Below, in pieces: positions 30,422 to 40,255 of a stretch of DNA of 64,000 bases. The position numbers and the translations under genes were made by a program. The notes beneath the pieces were generated by a model. It was not told the origin of the DNA and ran no database searches. It was given only the letters and a program-made list of their open reading frames with translations. Numbering within the stretch: position 1 is the first letter of the stretch; every line of letters begins with the position of its first letter. The DNA is from Chrysophaeum taylorii (Eukaryota; Sar; Pelagophyceae; Pelagomonadales; Pelagomonadaceae): contig JAQMWT010000544.1 of NCBI GenBank assembly GCA_029834535.1, positions 185,520 through 249,519 of the forward strand, in the 5' to 3' direction.

Positions 30422-31198
30422 TCACTTGGATGATAGAACAAGATGGCGTTTGGCTTCGAGGCCATCCCAGAAGACGGCACAGGCGTCGAGCATGCGGTTG
30501 GCAGCATCCTCGAACGTGGCTTGGTTGGTGATGAGGCCGTGCGCGAGGGAAGCCTCGAGTTCGTCCATCGTGTGCGCCGCGTGCTGGGCCTCGAGAGCCT
30601 GGTGAAACCGCCAAAAGCCGAGGGGCAGGTCCAGGCGCTCCATGCCCTCGACCAGGGAGTCCCAGAATCCGGCATTGGCCCAGTGCTCGATGGCGAAGGA
30701 CGCGCCGAGAGCCTCGTTGAGGTCGTCCGAGCCATAGATGTCGTAGAGGGCGTCGCAAAAATGGAGTGTTTCGGGGGACCCGTGGCAGCGCTTGCCCATC
30801 TGGTCAAAGGTGAGTCCAACGCTGTCGCCGACGTCGAGGAGCCACTCGAAGTGAGCCGATTCGTGGGAGTACTTTCCCCCCTCGATCGATCCCTTATTGA
30901 ATGCGACCCCTATCTCGTTCGCCAAAATCTCTTTGCCTTCGCGCATCTCCTCGAGGCTTGGCGCGTTCAATACTTTCCGGAGTTGTGCGCTCAAAAATAG
31001 GTTTGAAAACACAGAGAACTGCTGGACGAGGTCCCGGACTTGAGCACGATTGGCTTCCCCGTGCCGAAACCACTCGCAGTACGGGTTCGATTTCACGATT
31101 CGGTGCGCGGCCACAATCGACAGAGCCTTGCGCGCGAAGGGCGACTGCAACTGGACACCATCGACAACAACAACGACGACGAACAACACGGCGAACAT
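30422..31198 (-). CDS. Heme-oxygenase-fold (TenA/PqqC/CADD-like) iron-containing protein
   Basis: ATG at 31198 gives 258 residues. A hydrophobic start (AVLFVVVVVVDGVQ) looks like a signal or transit peptide. The body is all-helical with the typical set of metal-ligand motifs: HRIVKSNPYCEWFRHGEANR, EEMREGKEILANEIG, SHESAHFEWLLDVG, HFCDALYDIYGS, EHWANAGFWDSLVEGM, RFHQALEAQHAAHTMDEL. This matches the diiron/iron-containing redox enzyme group of the heme-oxygenase-like fold, whose members do oxidations in cofactor, hydrocarbon or pigment metabolism. The substrate cannot be told. It converges with the MsrB-fold gene. Confidence 0.75.
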   Translation of the reverse strand: MFAVLFVVVVVVDGVQLQSPFARKALSIVAAHRIVKSNPYCEWFRHGEANRAQVRDLVQQFSVFSNLFLSAQLRKVLNAPSLEEMREGKEILANEIGVAFNKGSIEGGKYSHESAHFEWLLDVGDSVGLTFDQMGKRCHGSPETLHFCDALYDIYGSDDLNEALGASFAIEHWANAGFWDSLVEGMERLDLPLGFWRFHQALEAQHAAHTMDELEASLAHGLITNQATFEDAANRMLDACAVFWDGLEAKRHLVLSSK

Positions 31199-31352
31199 TT
31201 TTAACGGTTCGAACAACGGCCAACTAGTATGTATTTACGTACTCTGCTGGATATAAGAGAGAGATTCTGCCGTTCTCTGAACACGGACGACGATATCTTC
31301 AACCTCGCGGTAAATAACTAGTATTTAATCATCCCAGTTAGTTAGATCTCCG

Positions 31353-31383
<31 letters not shown>

Positions 31384-31501
31384 TTGTTGCAAAACACACA
31401 CCCGTGTGGTGGTCGCGCGGTTGTTGTTGTCGTTGTTCGTGCTGCTGCACGAAGTGAACACACACGCTACCACCGTACTCCTACTACTACGACGACGACT
31501 A
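31199..31501. other. Intergenic stretch with CAGC microsatellite
   Basis: About 300 bases between the start of the heme-oxygenase-fold gene and the end of the S9 peptidase gene. It holds (CAGC)n at about 31352-31383, followed by GTT-rich and CTA/CGA-rich runs to about 31500. No gene is seen. Confidence 0.5.
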
Positions 31502-33268
31502 CTACAAGTGTGTGTTGACCCAGGCGAGGGTGTTGAGCCAGAAGTCCGCGGAGCTTTTGGGACGATCGATCGCGTGGTCATCTTCGGGATAGGTGAGGAG
31601 GCGCTTGGTGGCGGTGAGCGCGTGGTAGTACTCGAACCCCTGGCTCGGGGGAACCCGGCGGTCCTTGAGGCCGACGGCGACGAGGGTCGGGGCTCGGACG
31701 CGCGCGACGGTCGTCAGCGGCGACCTCGCCCAGAGCTCGCGGACGTCGTCCTCGGAGGAGAGAACGCGCGTCGTACGCTCGACGACGCCGAGGCCCTCGA
31801 CGTGAACCCAATCGGGGATGTCTGTCGCGGATATCATCGAGACGAGATTTGTGACTGGATTTCTCATCGCCGCGACCTTGTAGAGGTCGGGATGACGGGC
31901 GACGAGGTGCGCCGATATGAAACCGCCGTGGGAGCCGCCCACCACCGCAACGCGGTCGGGGTCGAGGGGGTACTGGTCGAGGGCGGCGCGCGTCGCGGAA
32001 ACGACGTCGCACACGTCGATTTCGCCGATATTCCCCGGCAGAGAATTCAAATCGCCGAAACCTATCGAGCCGCGGTAGTTTACGACGAGGACGCCGTACC
32101 CCTGGGTCGCCAAGAATGTCCAGGGGGCATAGTACTCGCGCCGCGAGACGCTGTGCGGCCCGCCGTGCACGAAAACCACCAGCGGTTGTTGTTGTTGAAG
32201 TCGGTTTTTCGAGCGCAGCAAAAAGGCGTCGCCGCGTTCAACTTCAACCTCGAGCACCTCCGTCGTCGTCTCGACAGCAACTCGGGAAATAGGGCCTACC
32301 GGGAGCTCGAGAGCATCGAGTCGCACGGTACCGGGGTTATCGGGGGCTTGGTCGTGCACGAGGAGCGCGCCGTCGTCGTCGGCGCCGAGCAGCTTGCCCG
32401 GTCCGAGCCATTCCAAGGGCGGAAACTTAGCCATCCAAGGCGTCGAGCCTCGGAGCGCGTTCGCGTACCCAAAGGTCGGCATACTCACCCCAAACAGAGG
32501 CTCGCTCCTCCAATCGCCGACGACGATGAACGAGGGACCGTCGTGGGTATGAAAGTCGCTTCGAATCGTAGCCAGGCGCCCGTCTCGACTCCAGCGAGGA
32601 GACGACGCGTTTTCGTAAAATTCAGCACCTTCAACCTGCACCCCCAACGGCCGATTGGCGCAATAGGTGATGCCAAGGCCCCTCGGGAATTTGACGTAGG
32701 CGAGCGACGGTCCAAACGCAGGCATGCCGCTGGGCGGCTCGGACGCGCGGCGGCACGAGTCTAGGCTCAAGACGAAAACGCACGGCTCGACGACGCCCTC
32801 TAATTTTTCCCCAAAGTCTTCGCGGTGCAGAAAGTCGTCGTATCCCCACTCCTTCGTCTTCGCAGGCTTGTGATTGTCGGCGACATACGCGATTTGGCTC
32901 TCGTCGGGAGACCAAGAAACGCCTCCGATAGTTCCGTGCTCGACAATTTTTCCGTGGGGAAACTCGTGCCGCGCGACGCGCGTCCCGTCCTCGAAGATCT
33001 CGGCCACTTCCTCCGAAAACACGACACACCGCCGCCCCGACGGCGACACGTGCTTCTGGCATCCAATTGACTGGAAGATCCTGTCGGTGGTGACAACAAC
33101 AAAACGGTCCGTTCGTCGTATGGTCCGGTCGCTCTCGATGTCGGGGATCGACCGTTCGACGCTCACGGCCCACGCGTCGTCGCCCTCGCGCCGGAGGGAG
33201 CCCCCTTTCACGTACAACCCGCTCCCCAACGCCTGGAGGTAGGCGTCGCGACTAAGTGCTCCTGCCAT
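31502..33268 (-). CDS. S9 family serine peptidase, acylaminoacyl-peptidase type
   Basis: ATG at 33268 gives 588 residues. The first ~330 residues fit a degenerate beta-propeller (VSWSPDESQIAYVAD, SSPRWSRDGRLATIR). The alpha/beta-hydrolase part begins near residue 350: PLVVFVHGGPHSVSR, GYGVLVVNYRGSIGFG, the nucleophile serine in VVGGSHGGF (about residue 445), Asp in VGLKDRRVP (about 533) and His in EDDHAID (about 566). These are the marks of prolyl-oligopeptidase family S9C, which releases N-acylated residues from peptides or short peptides generally. No signal peptide, so probably cytosolic. Only 7 bases separate its start from the stop of the next gene on the same strand. Confidence 0.9.
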   Translation of the reverse strand: MAGALSRDAYLQALGSGLYVKGGSLRREGDDAWAVSVERSIPDIESDRTIRRTDRFVVVTTDRIFQSIGCQKHVSPSGRRCVVFSEEVAEIFEDGTRVARHEFPHGKIVEHGTIGGVSWSPDESQIAYVADNHKPAKTKEWGYDDFLHREDFGEKLEGVVEPCVFVLSLDSCRRASEPPSGMPAFGPSLAYVKFPRGLGITYCANRPLGVQVEGAEFYENASSPRWSRDGRLATIRSDFHTHDGPSFIVVGDWRSEPLFGVSMPTFGYANALRGSTPWMAKFPPLEWLGPGKLLGADDDGALLVHDQAPDNPGTVRLDALELPVGPISRVAVETTTEVLEVEVERGDAFLLRSKNRLQQQQPLVVFVHGGPHSVSRREYYAPWTFLATQGYGVLVVNYRGSIGFGDLNSLPGNIGEIDVCDVVSATRAALDQYPLDPDRVAVVGGSHGGFISAHLVARHPDLYKVAAMRNPVTNLVSMISATDIPDWVHVEGLGVVERTTRVLSSEDDVRELWARSPLTTVARVRAPTLVAVGLKDRRVPPSQGFEYYHALTATKRLLTYPEDDHAIDRPKSSADFWLNTLAWVNTHL

Positions 33269-33275
33269 ATTAATT

Positions 33276-33899
33276 TTAGGAGGCAGCCCAAAACGCGAGG
33301 GCGAGGGTCGCGTCGAGCGTGTCCCGGACCCCCGCCGCGAGTGGTGGCACTTTTTTCAATAATAATAACAAGGGAAAAATCATGAATACGAGGTATGGGT
33401 AGCGTCCCAGAAAATCCCCGAGACTTGCCGCCCGGGGGTGCGGGTCGCACCGGGGGATGTCGTCGTATCGCGAGGCGACCTTGATTGCCTCCCCAAGCGC
33501 CGTCCAGTTGAGCCAGCCAGGCCGCGTCGAGAGCAAGTGCCGGTCCGCGAGGCGGCCGCGCTCCCGACGGTAGGTTGCGTCGTTTCGCTTCCGCGCTTCG
33601 ACTTTGGCCGCCCGCGCGGCCTCCAGGGCCTGGTCGAGCGCGGCGCGCTGCTCGCGCAGGCCCAGGACGTCGGCGTCGAGGTCCGCGAGGTCTTGGGTCG
33701 TGTTCGCAAGTTGCGCCTCGAGGTCCGCCGTGCTCACCACGGGCAGCTCGCTCGTGTTGACGACGTCCGCGTAGCCCCACGCATCAACCTCCTCCCGGAG
33801 AGCCGCGTACTTGGTGGCGACATCGTCTATCCGCGCCATCTCCAGCGCGACCTCGCGCGCGAACCGCTGTTCCTGCCACGCCAGCAACGCCAGCAACAT
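33276..33899 (-). CDS. Coiled-coil protein with one C-terminal membrane helix
   Basis: ATG at 33899 gives 207 residues. Residues ~10-120 are a charged Ala/Leu/Arg/Glu coiled coil (LEAQLANTTQDLADLD, LREQRAALDQALEAARAAK). A hydrophobic helix near residue 175 (YLVFMIFPLLLLLKK) and a second weaker one (TLDATLALAFWAAS) end the protein, so the bulk probably faces the cytosol. I do not recognise the family. It shares a 23-bp interval with the divergent FkbM gene and lies 7 bp upstream of the peptidase start, which could mean linked transcription. Confidence 0.65.
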   Translation of the reverse strand: MLLALLAWQEQRFAREVALEMARIDDVATKYAALREEVDAWGYADVVNTSELPVVSTADLEAQLANTTQDLADLDADVLGLREQRAALDQALEAARAAKVEARKRNDATYRRERGRLADRHLLSTRPGWLNWTALGEAIKVASRYDDIPRCDPHPRAASLGDFLGRYPYLVFMIFPLLLLLKKVPPLAAGVRDTLDATLALAFWAAS

Positions 33900-33922
33900 A
33901 TTTGGCGTTAGTTAGTTATAGG
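33900..33922. promoter_or_regulatory. 23-bp interval between two divergent start codons
   Basis: The coiled-coil gene starts at 33899 (minus) and the FkbM gene at 33923 (plus). The gap carries GTTAGTTAGTTATAGG. Promoter elements must overlap the coding regions, or one true start lies further inside its gene. Confidence 0.4.
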
Positions 33923-34765
33923 ATGTTATTATTGTTCGCGGTTTTTGCGGGTGCCGACCAGCAGCTCGTGGTTCCTGTCCAGGTCGCCTTCCTCAAAGAG
34001 GGCCGACTCCCGGTCCCATCCGACAAGTTCGTGGTGATCGAGGTGGGGGCCAACACCCAGAACACGGTCGACGAGACGTTGCTCCCCTTGAACTCTGACA
34101 CCTTCGCGGTGACCTTCGAGCCGCTTCTAGACAAGTACGGGGCACTCCTCGCGCGCAACAGCCGGCCCGACGCGTTTTCGCGGCTCGGGTTTCATCACGA
34201 CCGCGGCATCGTTTTGCCGTTGGCAATTGCTACCGGCTCGCCGTTGGATTGGCGGCACTTCCACGTCCACCGAATCGACGGCTGTTCGTCGCTTCTGGAA
34301 TCGCCGCCGGAAACCGTTGTCGAAACGCGCGGGGTCGCGACCGTGCCGCTTTCCTACGTGCTGGATGTGTGGCTGGGGGGACGCGTGGTCGACTACCTCA
34401 AGATCGACGCGCAGGGCAACGACCTCGACGCGATTCGAAGCGCGGGGCCCTCGCTCGCGAACGTCACCGCCGTCAGCGTGGAGGTCCCCACGGACGACGC
34501 CGCCCCCGCCTATGCCGGCGAGCTCCGATGCTCGGCGGCGCTCGACGAGCTCGAGAAAATGGGCCTCGTCCCCGTCGGTCGAAAGAGGATGCACGACGCT
34601 CGATTCGAGCGACATCATTTCAGGAGCCGCGCGGCGGCCTGCTCGTGGGCCGGGGTTGCGGCGATCGAGATTCTCCTCTGCCACTGGCCTGGCTGCGTCC
34701 TCGCGTCGGTCCAACCGGGCGACCCCATCCCCGGAGTCCGCCACGCACAATCGACACCTACTTAA
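33923..34765 (+). CDS. FkbM-family SAM-dependent methyltransferase
   Basis: ATG at 33923 gives 280 residues. A short hydrophobic start (LLLFAVFAGADQQ) may be a signal peptide. The fold is seen in VVIEVGANTQNTVDE (motif I region), FAVTFEPLLDKYGAL, DGCSSLLESP, VPLSYVLDVWLG and VDYLKIDAQGNDLDAIRSAG, followed by VSVEV; these are typical of FkbM methyltransferases, which O-methylate sugars, polyketides or similar. The last ~40 residues contain Cys/Trp pairs. The stop lies opposite the coding strand of the next gene, so the two 3' ends are very close or overlap. Confidence 0.8.
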   Translation: MLLLFAVFAGADQQLVVPVQVAFLKEGRLPVPSDKFVVIEVGANTQNTVDETLLPLNSDTFAVTFEPLLDKYGALLARNSRPDAFSRLGFHHDRGIVLPLAIATGSPLDWRHFHVHRIDGCSSLLESPPETVVETRGVATVPLSYVLDVWLGGRVVDYLKIDAQGNDLDAIRSAGPSLANVTAVSVEVPTDDAAPAYAGELRCSAALDELEKMGLVPVGRKRMHDARFERHHFRSRAAACSWAGVAAIEILLCHWPGCVLASVQPGDPIPGVRHAQSTPT

Positions 34766-35473
34766 TTCCCATATCTCCAGCTGCCCAAAGCCGCCGCCGC
34801 CGCGGTCGTAGGAGGAGAGACACTCCGGGGGAAGCGGGAGTCTAGAAACGTCGCGGAACCAAGCGCTCGCGAGCTTTCGGAAGAGGCGATACCCGTGGGC
34901 CACCACCGACAGGGACTCGACTTCGAAGTTAAACCGCAGTTCCAGCACCAGAATCGCTCGCTGGCCGTCGTCGGTCATCGCCAACTTCAACACCTCGAAG
35001 AGCGCGAGTGTTGCTCGGTCGTCGTAGATGACGTCGGCCGCCACGATGAGGTCGAACCGGTCGAACCAAGCCCAGGGCGCGAACCAGTCGAGGTGCCGGA
35101 TGTCGACGGCGACGCCGTTCCGGTCGGCGTTCCGGCGCGCCATCTCGAGAGCCGATTCGCAGGCGTCGGTGAGGGTCACCGCGGCGCCGCGCCGCGCCGC
35201 GAAGATCGAGGCGGCCCCGACCCCCGCGCCCAGCTCGAGGACTTTGCGCCCGACGAGCTCTTGCTGCGCGAGCCAGTCGCACAGCAGCAGCCCGCCGCGC
35301 CACACCTGCTCCCCGACGAAACCGATCTCCGTCGCGTACGACCGTTCCAGAAGAACGAGCTCTTCGAGTCGCGGCACCTCGAGGTCCCCGTCGGCATCCA
35401 CCCGGGCCTTTTCTTGACGCGAGGAGTACGAAAACCGCCCGCCCTCCACCTCGGACGACACCACCACCACCAT
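34127..35473 (-). CDS. Family-16 (METTL21/EEF2KMT-like) protein methyltransferase
   Basis: ATG at 35473. The class I methyltransferase fold is complete within about 235 residues: GEQVWRGGLLLCDWL, motif I VLELGAGVGAASIFAARRG, acidic loop TLTDACESALEMA, FDLIVAADVIYDD (post-motif DxxY), LVLELRFNFEVESL and a last strand LEIWELSR near 34770. Members of this family trimethylate lysines in proteins such as elongation factors and chaperones. The frame stays open for another ~210 residues, running antisense through most of the FkbM gene to 34127. That extension is Arg-rich and looks like an antisense shadow; a donor-like AAGTAGGT at about 34761 suggests that the real C-terminus is spliced. The true 3' boundary is therefore uncertain. 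Confidence 0.7.
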   Translation of the reverse strand: MVVVVSSEVEGGRFSYSSRQEKARVDADGDLEVPRLEELVLLERSYATEIGFVGEQVWRGGLLLCDWLAQQELVGRKVLELGAGVGAASIFAARRGAAVTLTDACESALEMARRNADRNGVAVDIRHLDWFAPWAWFDRFDLIVAADVIYDDRATLALFEVLKLAMTDDGQRAILVLELRFNFEVESLSVVAHGYRLFRKLASAWFRDVSRLPLPPECLSSYDRGGGGFGQLEIWELSRCRLCVADSGDGVARLDRREDAARPVAEENLDRRNPGPRAGRRAAPEMMSLESSVVHPLSTDGDEAHFLELVERRRASELAGIGGGGVVRGDLHADGGDVRERGPRASNRVEVVALRVDLEVVDHASPQPHIQHVGKRHGRDPARFDNGFRRRFQKRRTAVDSVDVEVPPIQRRAGSNCQRQNDAAVVMKPEPRKRVGPAVAREECPVLV

Positions 35474-35521
35474 AATGGGGTACGAATCGAGTTCCGTTTA
35501 TAAAGGTCGACTCTCTCTTAT

Positions 35522-36400
35522 GAGATGTCCGCCGAAACGAGGAGGAAGCGCAACGAGAGGCGCCGCGATGGCAGCAGATCGAGTGGGAAAAGGAGATAAC
35601 GGGGGAGGCCGCGACGTCGGAGACGACGATATTGGGTGGCGGGCGACAGGTTTTCAGCGCACAGAATTTGTCGACGGCCAAGTTCGCGCGACGAAACGAG
35701 GTCGACGTCCGCAGGGACCCGAGGTTGATTGGCCTCGCCGAAACAGTGAGGCCGCGGCTCGACGAGTTCAACGCGCAGCATCTCGCGGCCTGGGGTTTTG
35801 CGACGGCGGGCACCGCGGCTCTTCGAGCGACTAGCCGAAGCAGCCGGGCTTGGTGTCTCGGCGAGTTCACAACTTGCAGAACTTGGCGAATCTGGTTTGG
35901 GCCGTTGCGACCGCGGGCGTCGAGGCGCCGCGGCTGTTCGAAGCTATAGCCGACGTCGTCGCGCGCGGGGCTCTTCGAGCCGCAGGAGCTCGCGAACGCG
36001 GCGCGGGCCTTCGCCGAGGCGGGCGTCGAGGCGCCCGAGCTCTTTTTTTGCCATCGCCAGCGCGCCGAAGTCGAGGGTTTTGCGCGAATTCAACGCGCAG
36101 AACGTCGCCAACACGGCCTGGGCCTTTGCGACGGCGGGCATCGCGGCGCCGCGACTCTTCCTCGCGATTTCTCGAGCTGCTCGCTCGAGGGCGGAAAAGT
36201 TCGACGCGCAGAACCTTGCAAATACGGCATGGGCATTCGCGACGGCGGGCGTCGATGCGCCCGCATTATTCGCCGCGATAGCCAGCCAGGTTCAGCGCGC
36301 AAAATCTCGCCAATACGGCGCGGGCTTTCGCGACCGCCGGGGCGCGCGGGCTCTCTGCCAAAATCGTCGACGCGGGCAGCAACGCCGGCTGCATCTGGGT
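35522..36400 (+). pseudogene. Broken AWAFATAG-repeat (OPR/DUF1601-like) gene
   Basis: Pieces in all three plus frames carry a ~37-residue repeat common in algal organelle RNA-binding proteins: FNAQHLAAWGFATAG (~35767), LQNLANLVWAVATAGVEAPR (~35870), FNAQNVANTAWAFATAG (~36090), FDAQNLANTAWAFATAGVDA (~36200) and a last copy that loses frame at about 36290. Reading must switch frame at least three times, so it is a pseudogene or a badly sequenced gene. Intact relatives usually hold many repeats plus a RAP domain and act in chloroplast or mitochondrial RNA metabolism. Neither the N-terminal target peptide nor a RAP domain is seen. Confidence 0.7.
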
Positions 36401-36823
36401 CACATCGAACGAACGAACTACATGCAGCACGGTTGTTATGCGAGCCGTATGTTGGCCCGCAAAACCAGTCTGCTGTGCGTCTTTGTATGTCGATGTGAAC
36501 GGACGTCGTCGTCGTCAATACGCCTTTCGGGCGATCTATCTAACTCGCAAGGCAAATGGTGAAGCCGCCTCCGACGAAAAATTTCAAGTTTGCACAAATG
36601 GTTGGCTCTCGTTTGATATGATATTGTGGGCACTCCTATCTACTACGAGTCAGAGCTCAACAGCGATGCCTCTCCTACACGCGCGCGTTGACTCGCGACC
36701 GCCTTAATGTGAATTTTTCTTGTTTTTTGTTGGCGCGAAACTAACTCGAGCTACAACTGGCTTCGAGCGGCCCGACCTCGCGCCCAAGCGGTCAAGACAC
36801 CTGCTATCGGGGATGTCTCCTTA

Positions 36824-36867
36824 ATCAAGCAAGCAAGCAGCAAGCAAGCAGAAGCAGAGTCAGAAGC

Positions 36868-36898
<31 letters not shown>

Positions 36899-36962
36899 CC
36901 AACCAAGCAAGCAAGCAGAAGCAGAAGCAGAGTCAGAGTCAGAGTCAGAGTCAGAGTCGACA
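36824..36962. repeat. AAGC and CAGAGT simple-repeat tract
   Basis: Alternating runs of AAGC (ATCAAGCAAGCAAGCAG and later CCAAGCAAGCAAGCAAGC) and of AGTCAG (AGAGTCAGAGTCAGAGTCAG) form about 140 bases of compound microsatellite. Confidence 0.85.
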
Positions 36963-39811
36963 GCAGGCCCTGTGCTATCGAGCACACTGGTCAGGCTCGG
37001 GCACGCCTGGACTGACCGGCTTTCTAGCTCCCACCACCACCGTTAGTTAAATGGAGGTGAGAAACTAGTTCGCAGGAGCCCGCAGAATGAGGGTGAAGTG
37101 CAAGAGGATCTGCCAGCCCAGGAACTCTACGCAACAGCTGCGAGAAAAAATATGGTGGGCCACATTCGAGGTCGAGATCCCTGGCAGATTGGGAGCGTGT
37201 CTGGCGAGATCGCGAAGATGTGAGGTGCGTCCGACGAGGACGCGAGACATTCCTCAAGGGCGTCTCATCGTATGCTGTACTTGAACTCGAAAGGTGCGAC
37301 GCGGCAAAGGGGGTGAGGCCGAGTTAGCTTGATGTCGCCGAGCATGGCGCCAGTATTTATCCGAGGCCGCTGAGCGTGATGATCGTGCGAGCACCTGTCG
37401 ACGACGACAGGAGCTTGTGACAAGATGTGCGTCGCGCCGCCTCCGGAGCTTCACATTTTGGCGCTTGGTCTTTCGCACGAAAACAGAAGAAGAGTACGTG
37501 AAAGGCGTGAAAAAAAAAAAAAAATCTTTGAAAAAAAAAAATCTCCTCCTCGACGTCCTTTTTGCCGCAAGAAGAAGGGTGGGTCACAGACCGAACCACC
37601 TCAAGGCTCGTAATGACGTCGAAGCAAAAATCTTTGGGGAAATTTTTTCTCGTTCTTTTTGCCGCAACGAAGAAATTTGTTGTTGAGGATACAATCTAAG
37701 AAGCACATACATAACAAGTCTGTTCTCTCCAAATGAGTCAGTCGAGGGACTTGTTGATTTTCGCCACAAGTGGGAAAGAGAGATGCCGCCGGCGCCGTCT
37801 TGGTCTAGAACGATGCCTCCTGGGTCACCGGCGACGCGCCCCAAAAGATACGGAGAAGGCGAGCGCGTGTTCCAGTTCTGGCCGGAAGATCTCATGTAGA
37901 AGGAAGTGGCTGCAGTGCTGAAAAAGGCGAAGGCATTCAAGGGGCTCTAACCTTCCGAGGCGCACGTGCGGAGCTAGCTGACTACCGGAAAGACGGGATA
38001 TTGTTCATCGTTCCAGCGGTTAGAGACGCGATGCGCCATCATCCTTTGAAGGAGATCGGGAACGGAACAGGCTCGTAGAGTACGTCAGACAGACCTGTCG
38101 ACATCCCGATTAAGGTTGACGAGGAGACTGTGTCAGGCGAAGACTGCGGGCCAACGCGCGATGACTGGATGATCACGCCCAAGAGCTCGGACGCGTCATC
38201 GGATATAGTCAATAGCGCGCCAATCCAATTGCCCGACCCGTTCCGCGGGTGATAGCGATTCAGTACTCTGCATGACGACTTGGACGAACTTGGTGACGAT
38301 GTGGGCCTGGCTAACGTTTCTGCCTCTCTTGCATCCTGTGGCTCGTCGTTTTCGAAGCTCTTCGGCGTCGAGTCGCTCGTTAAGAGTATACGGACACGGG
38401 CGACCGCGTCGTCGACGCGAGGCACGCCGGCGCCACGTGTACACCGCGGCATGAATTACCGCCGGGCGCATCATCATCCGTAGTTGGTTCACCACGAGGC
38501 GGTCGCGCTTGCCGAGTGCCAATCGTTCTTCAACTCGAGCAACTTATCAGTGCTGTCTGTTGGACGACGGCATCAAAGGCCGGCCCACCTTCTTCGCTTA
38601 CTGCGGATGCTTGCGCGAAGAACATCGTCTTGACTGTGTTTCGCGAAGAATCCATCGAAGCGATCCGGCAAGTATACGTGCAACCGAACGACGTTGTCAA
38701 CAGAAGGAAACTGTGCGATGAGGTCGTAGAGAGGCTGAAGGAGATCGGGGAGGAGGAGCCGCGCGCGCGGGTGGATTCGTTCTACTTCAACTTCTGCGAA
38801 TTCGTGCCGGAAAAAACGCCGGATTCAAAAATAAGACGCCACTCACGTCCACGAAATCACGAGCAGAGAGAGATTCTCTCGGCCGTCCGTCCCCGACGAC
38901 GAACTCGCCAGGTCAAACGCAGCGCTGTCAAAGGCGTTTGGCCCTCGACGATCAAATATTGAAGACGTTTCCCAGTGACTGGTCGCGCTGCAGTAGCAAA
39001 GGTCCCTCGAATATACAGTCTCCAGCGCGCTAAGATCCCAATCAGCATCTTGTGGCTTGATCTCAGTTTCCTGGAGATCGAGGAGAAAACTCCGTCAATC
39101 CAGAGATGAACGGGTCACTTGGTGGTAATACGCGCGCGTTCGCGCGCTATGGTTGGCCTTTTCGGCGTCGCGTTGCTACTTTTCGGACTCGCGGTCATCG
39201 CTTACGTCGGCCGTCTCTCTCTTTCCTCAACCCGCGGTTTCTATTGACCGAGACGAAACGTTGACCGCGGCACGGATAGCTTCAACAACGCCGAGGCTCA
39301 CTGCAGTATCGTTCTCGGACGACGACGAGCCCGCGAAGTATCATCCGCGCCGACCCTGTTGGAGGCGAGCGCATCTCCTGACCAAATCACCTTTCTGTTC
39401 TTTGAAGCTTTCGTTCGTGTGCGGTCTCGTCTCGAAGTTTCGGTTTTGATGATGAGCTCCAACAAGTGCAGAGACGCGTGGAATATATGCAACCGATAGC
39501 TCGGGCAATTTGCAACGTTCGTCCGCCACTGGGATAGGGCTGTCGGACTCCTCTCGATCAGCAGGACGGGCGTCGAACTCGAGTGGCAAAGCACGAGCTC
39601 CGTCGTGATCAAACGATGCTGCTGCTTCTGCGTGGTCTTGGTCATTTTAAACTAGTTATTTAATTTTTGACGCCGCCTTCCCTTCCGTGCTCGAGATTGC
39701 CAGCGCTGTCTGCAAGGCACTCAGAGGCGTGCGAAGGCGCGCTGGCATCGCGGGCAAGAAATTGTGTCTTGTTTTAGATTCAAGAGGCTTGTAAGTGCGA
39801 CAAACGAAAGA

Positions 39812-40255
39812 ATGAGAGACAGGAGAGAATCGACGCGAAGCCTGTTGAAAGCGCGAAAAATTGGCGTTAGCTCAGATAATTGGTGCGACTTAGCCCTCAA
39901 AGACTGGGACAAGATCGTAGCGAAGACGACGCTCGAGCATAGCCAGGCCGAGATTCGGAAGAGACTCAAGACAGATGTCAAATTAATCAACCAAAAGCTT
40001 GCCTTTGTCGTCGTTCATAACCAGTACGCCGGCGACGACATCCTCGGCGAGGGTGTTCCCTCTCGATCGGCGTCGAATCCGAGCACGACAGAGCGAACGC
40101 GTGCAAATTCGGCCACAAAGAAACATGCTCTGCGCAGTCATGGTGAAACGTCGCCAAAGTCGGCTCTCCAGGATATGAGAATTGTGTCCGAGGTATCACC
40201 AAAGTTCAGGGTGAGCCCGGCTATCTCGCGGCATTCGAGACGAAGGTGGTTCTGA
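39812..40255 (+). CDS. Hypothetical protein, weak support
   Basis: From the first ATG (39812) the frame runs 147 residues; it is open upstream to 39764. The first half is helical and charged (RRESTRSLLKARKIGV, WCDLALKDWDKIVAKTTLEH, EIRKRLKTDVKLINQKLAFV) and looks more protein-like than neighbouring frames; the second half is Ser/Arg-rich. No family is recognised. It may be an exon or fragment of a mobile element. Confidence 0.25.
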   Translation: MRDRRESTRSLLKARKIGVSSDNWCDLALKDWDKIVAKTTLEHSQAEIRKRLKTDVKLINQKLAFVVVHNQYAGDDILGEGVPSRSASNPSTTERTRANSATKKHALRSHGETSPKSALQDMRIVSEVSPKFRVSPAISRHSRRRWF

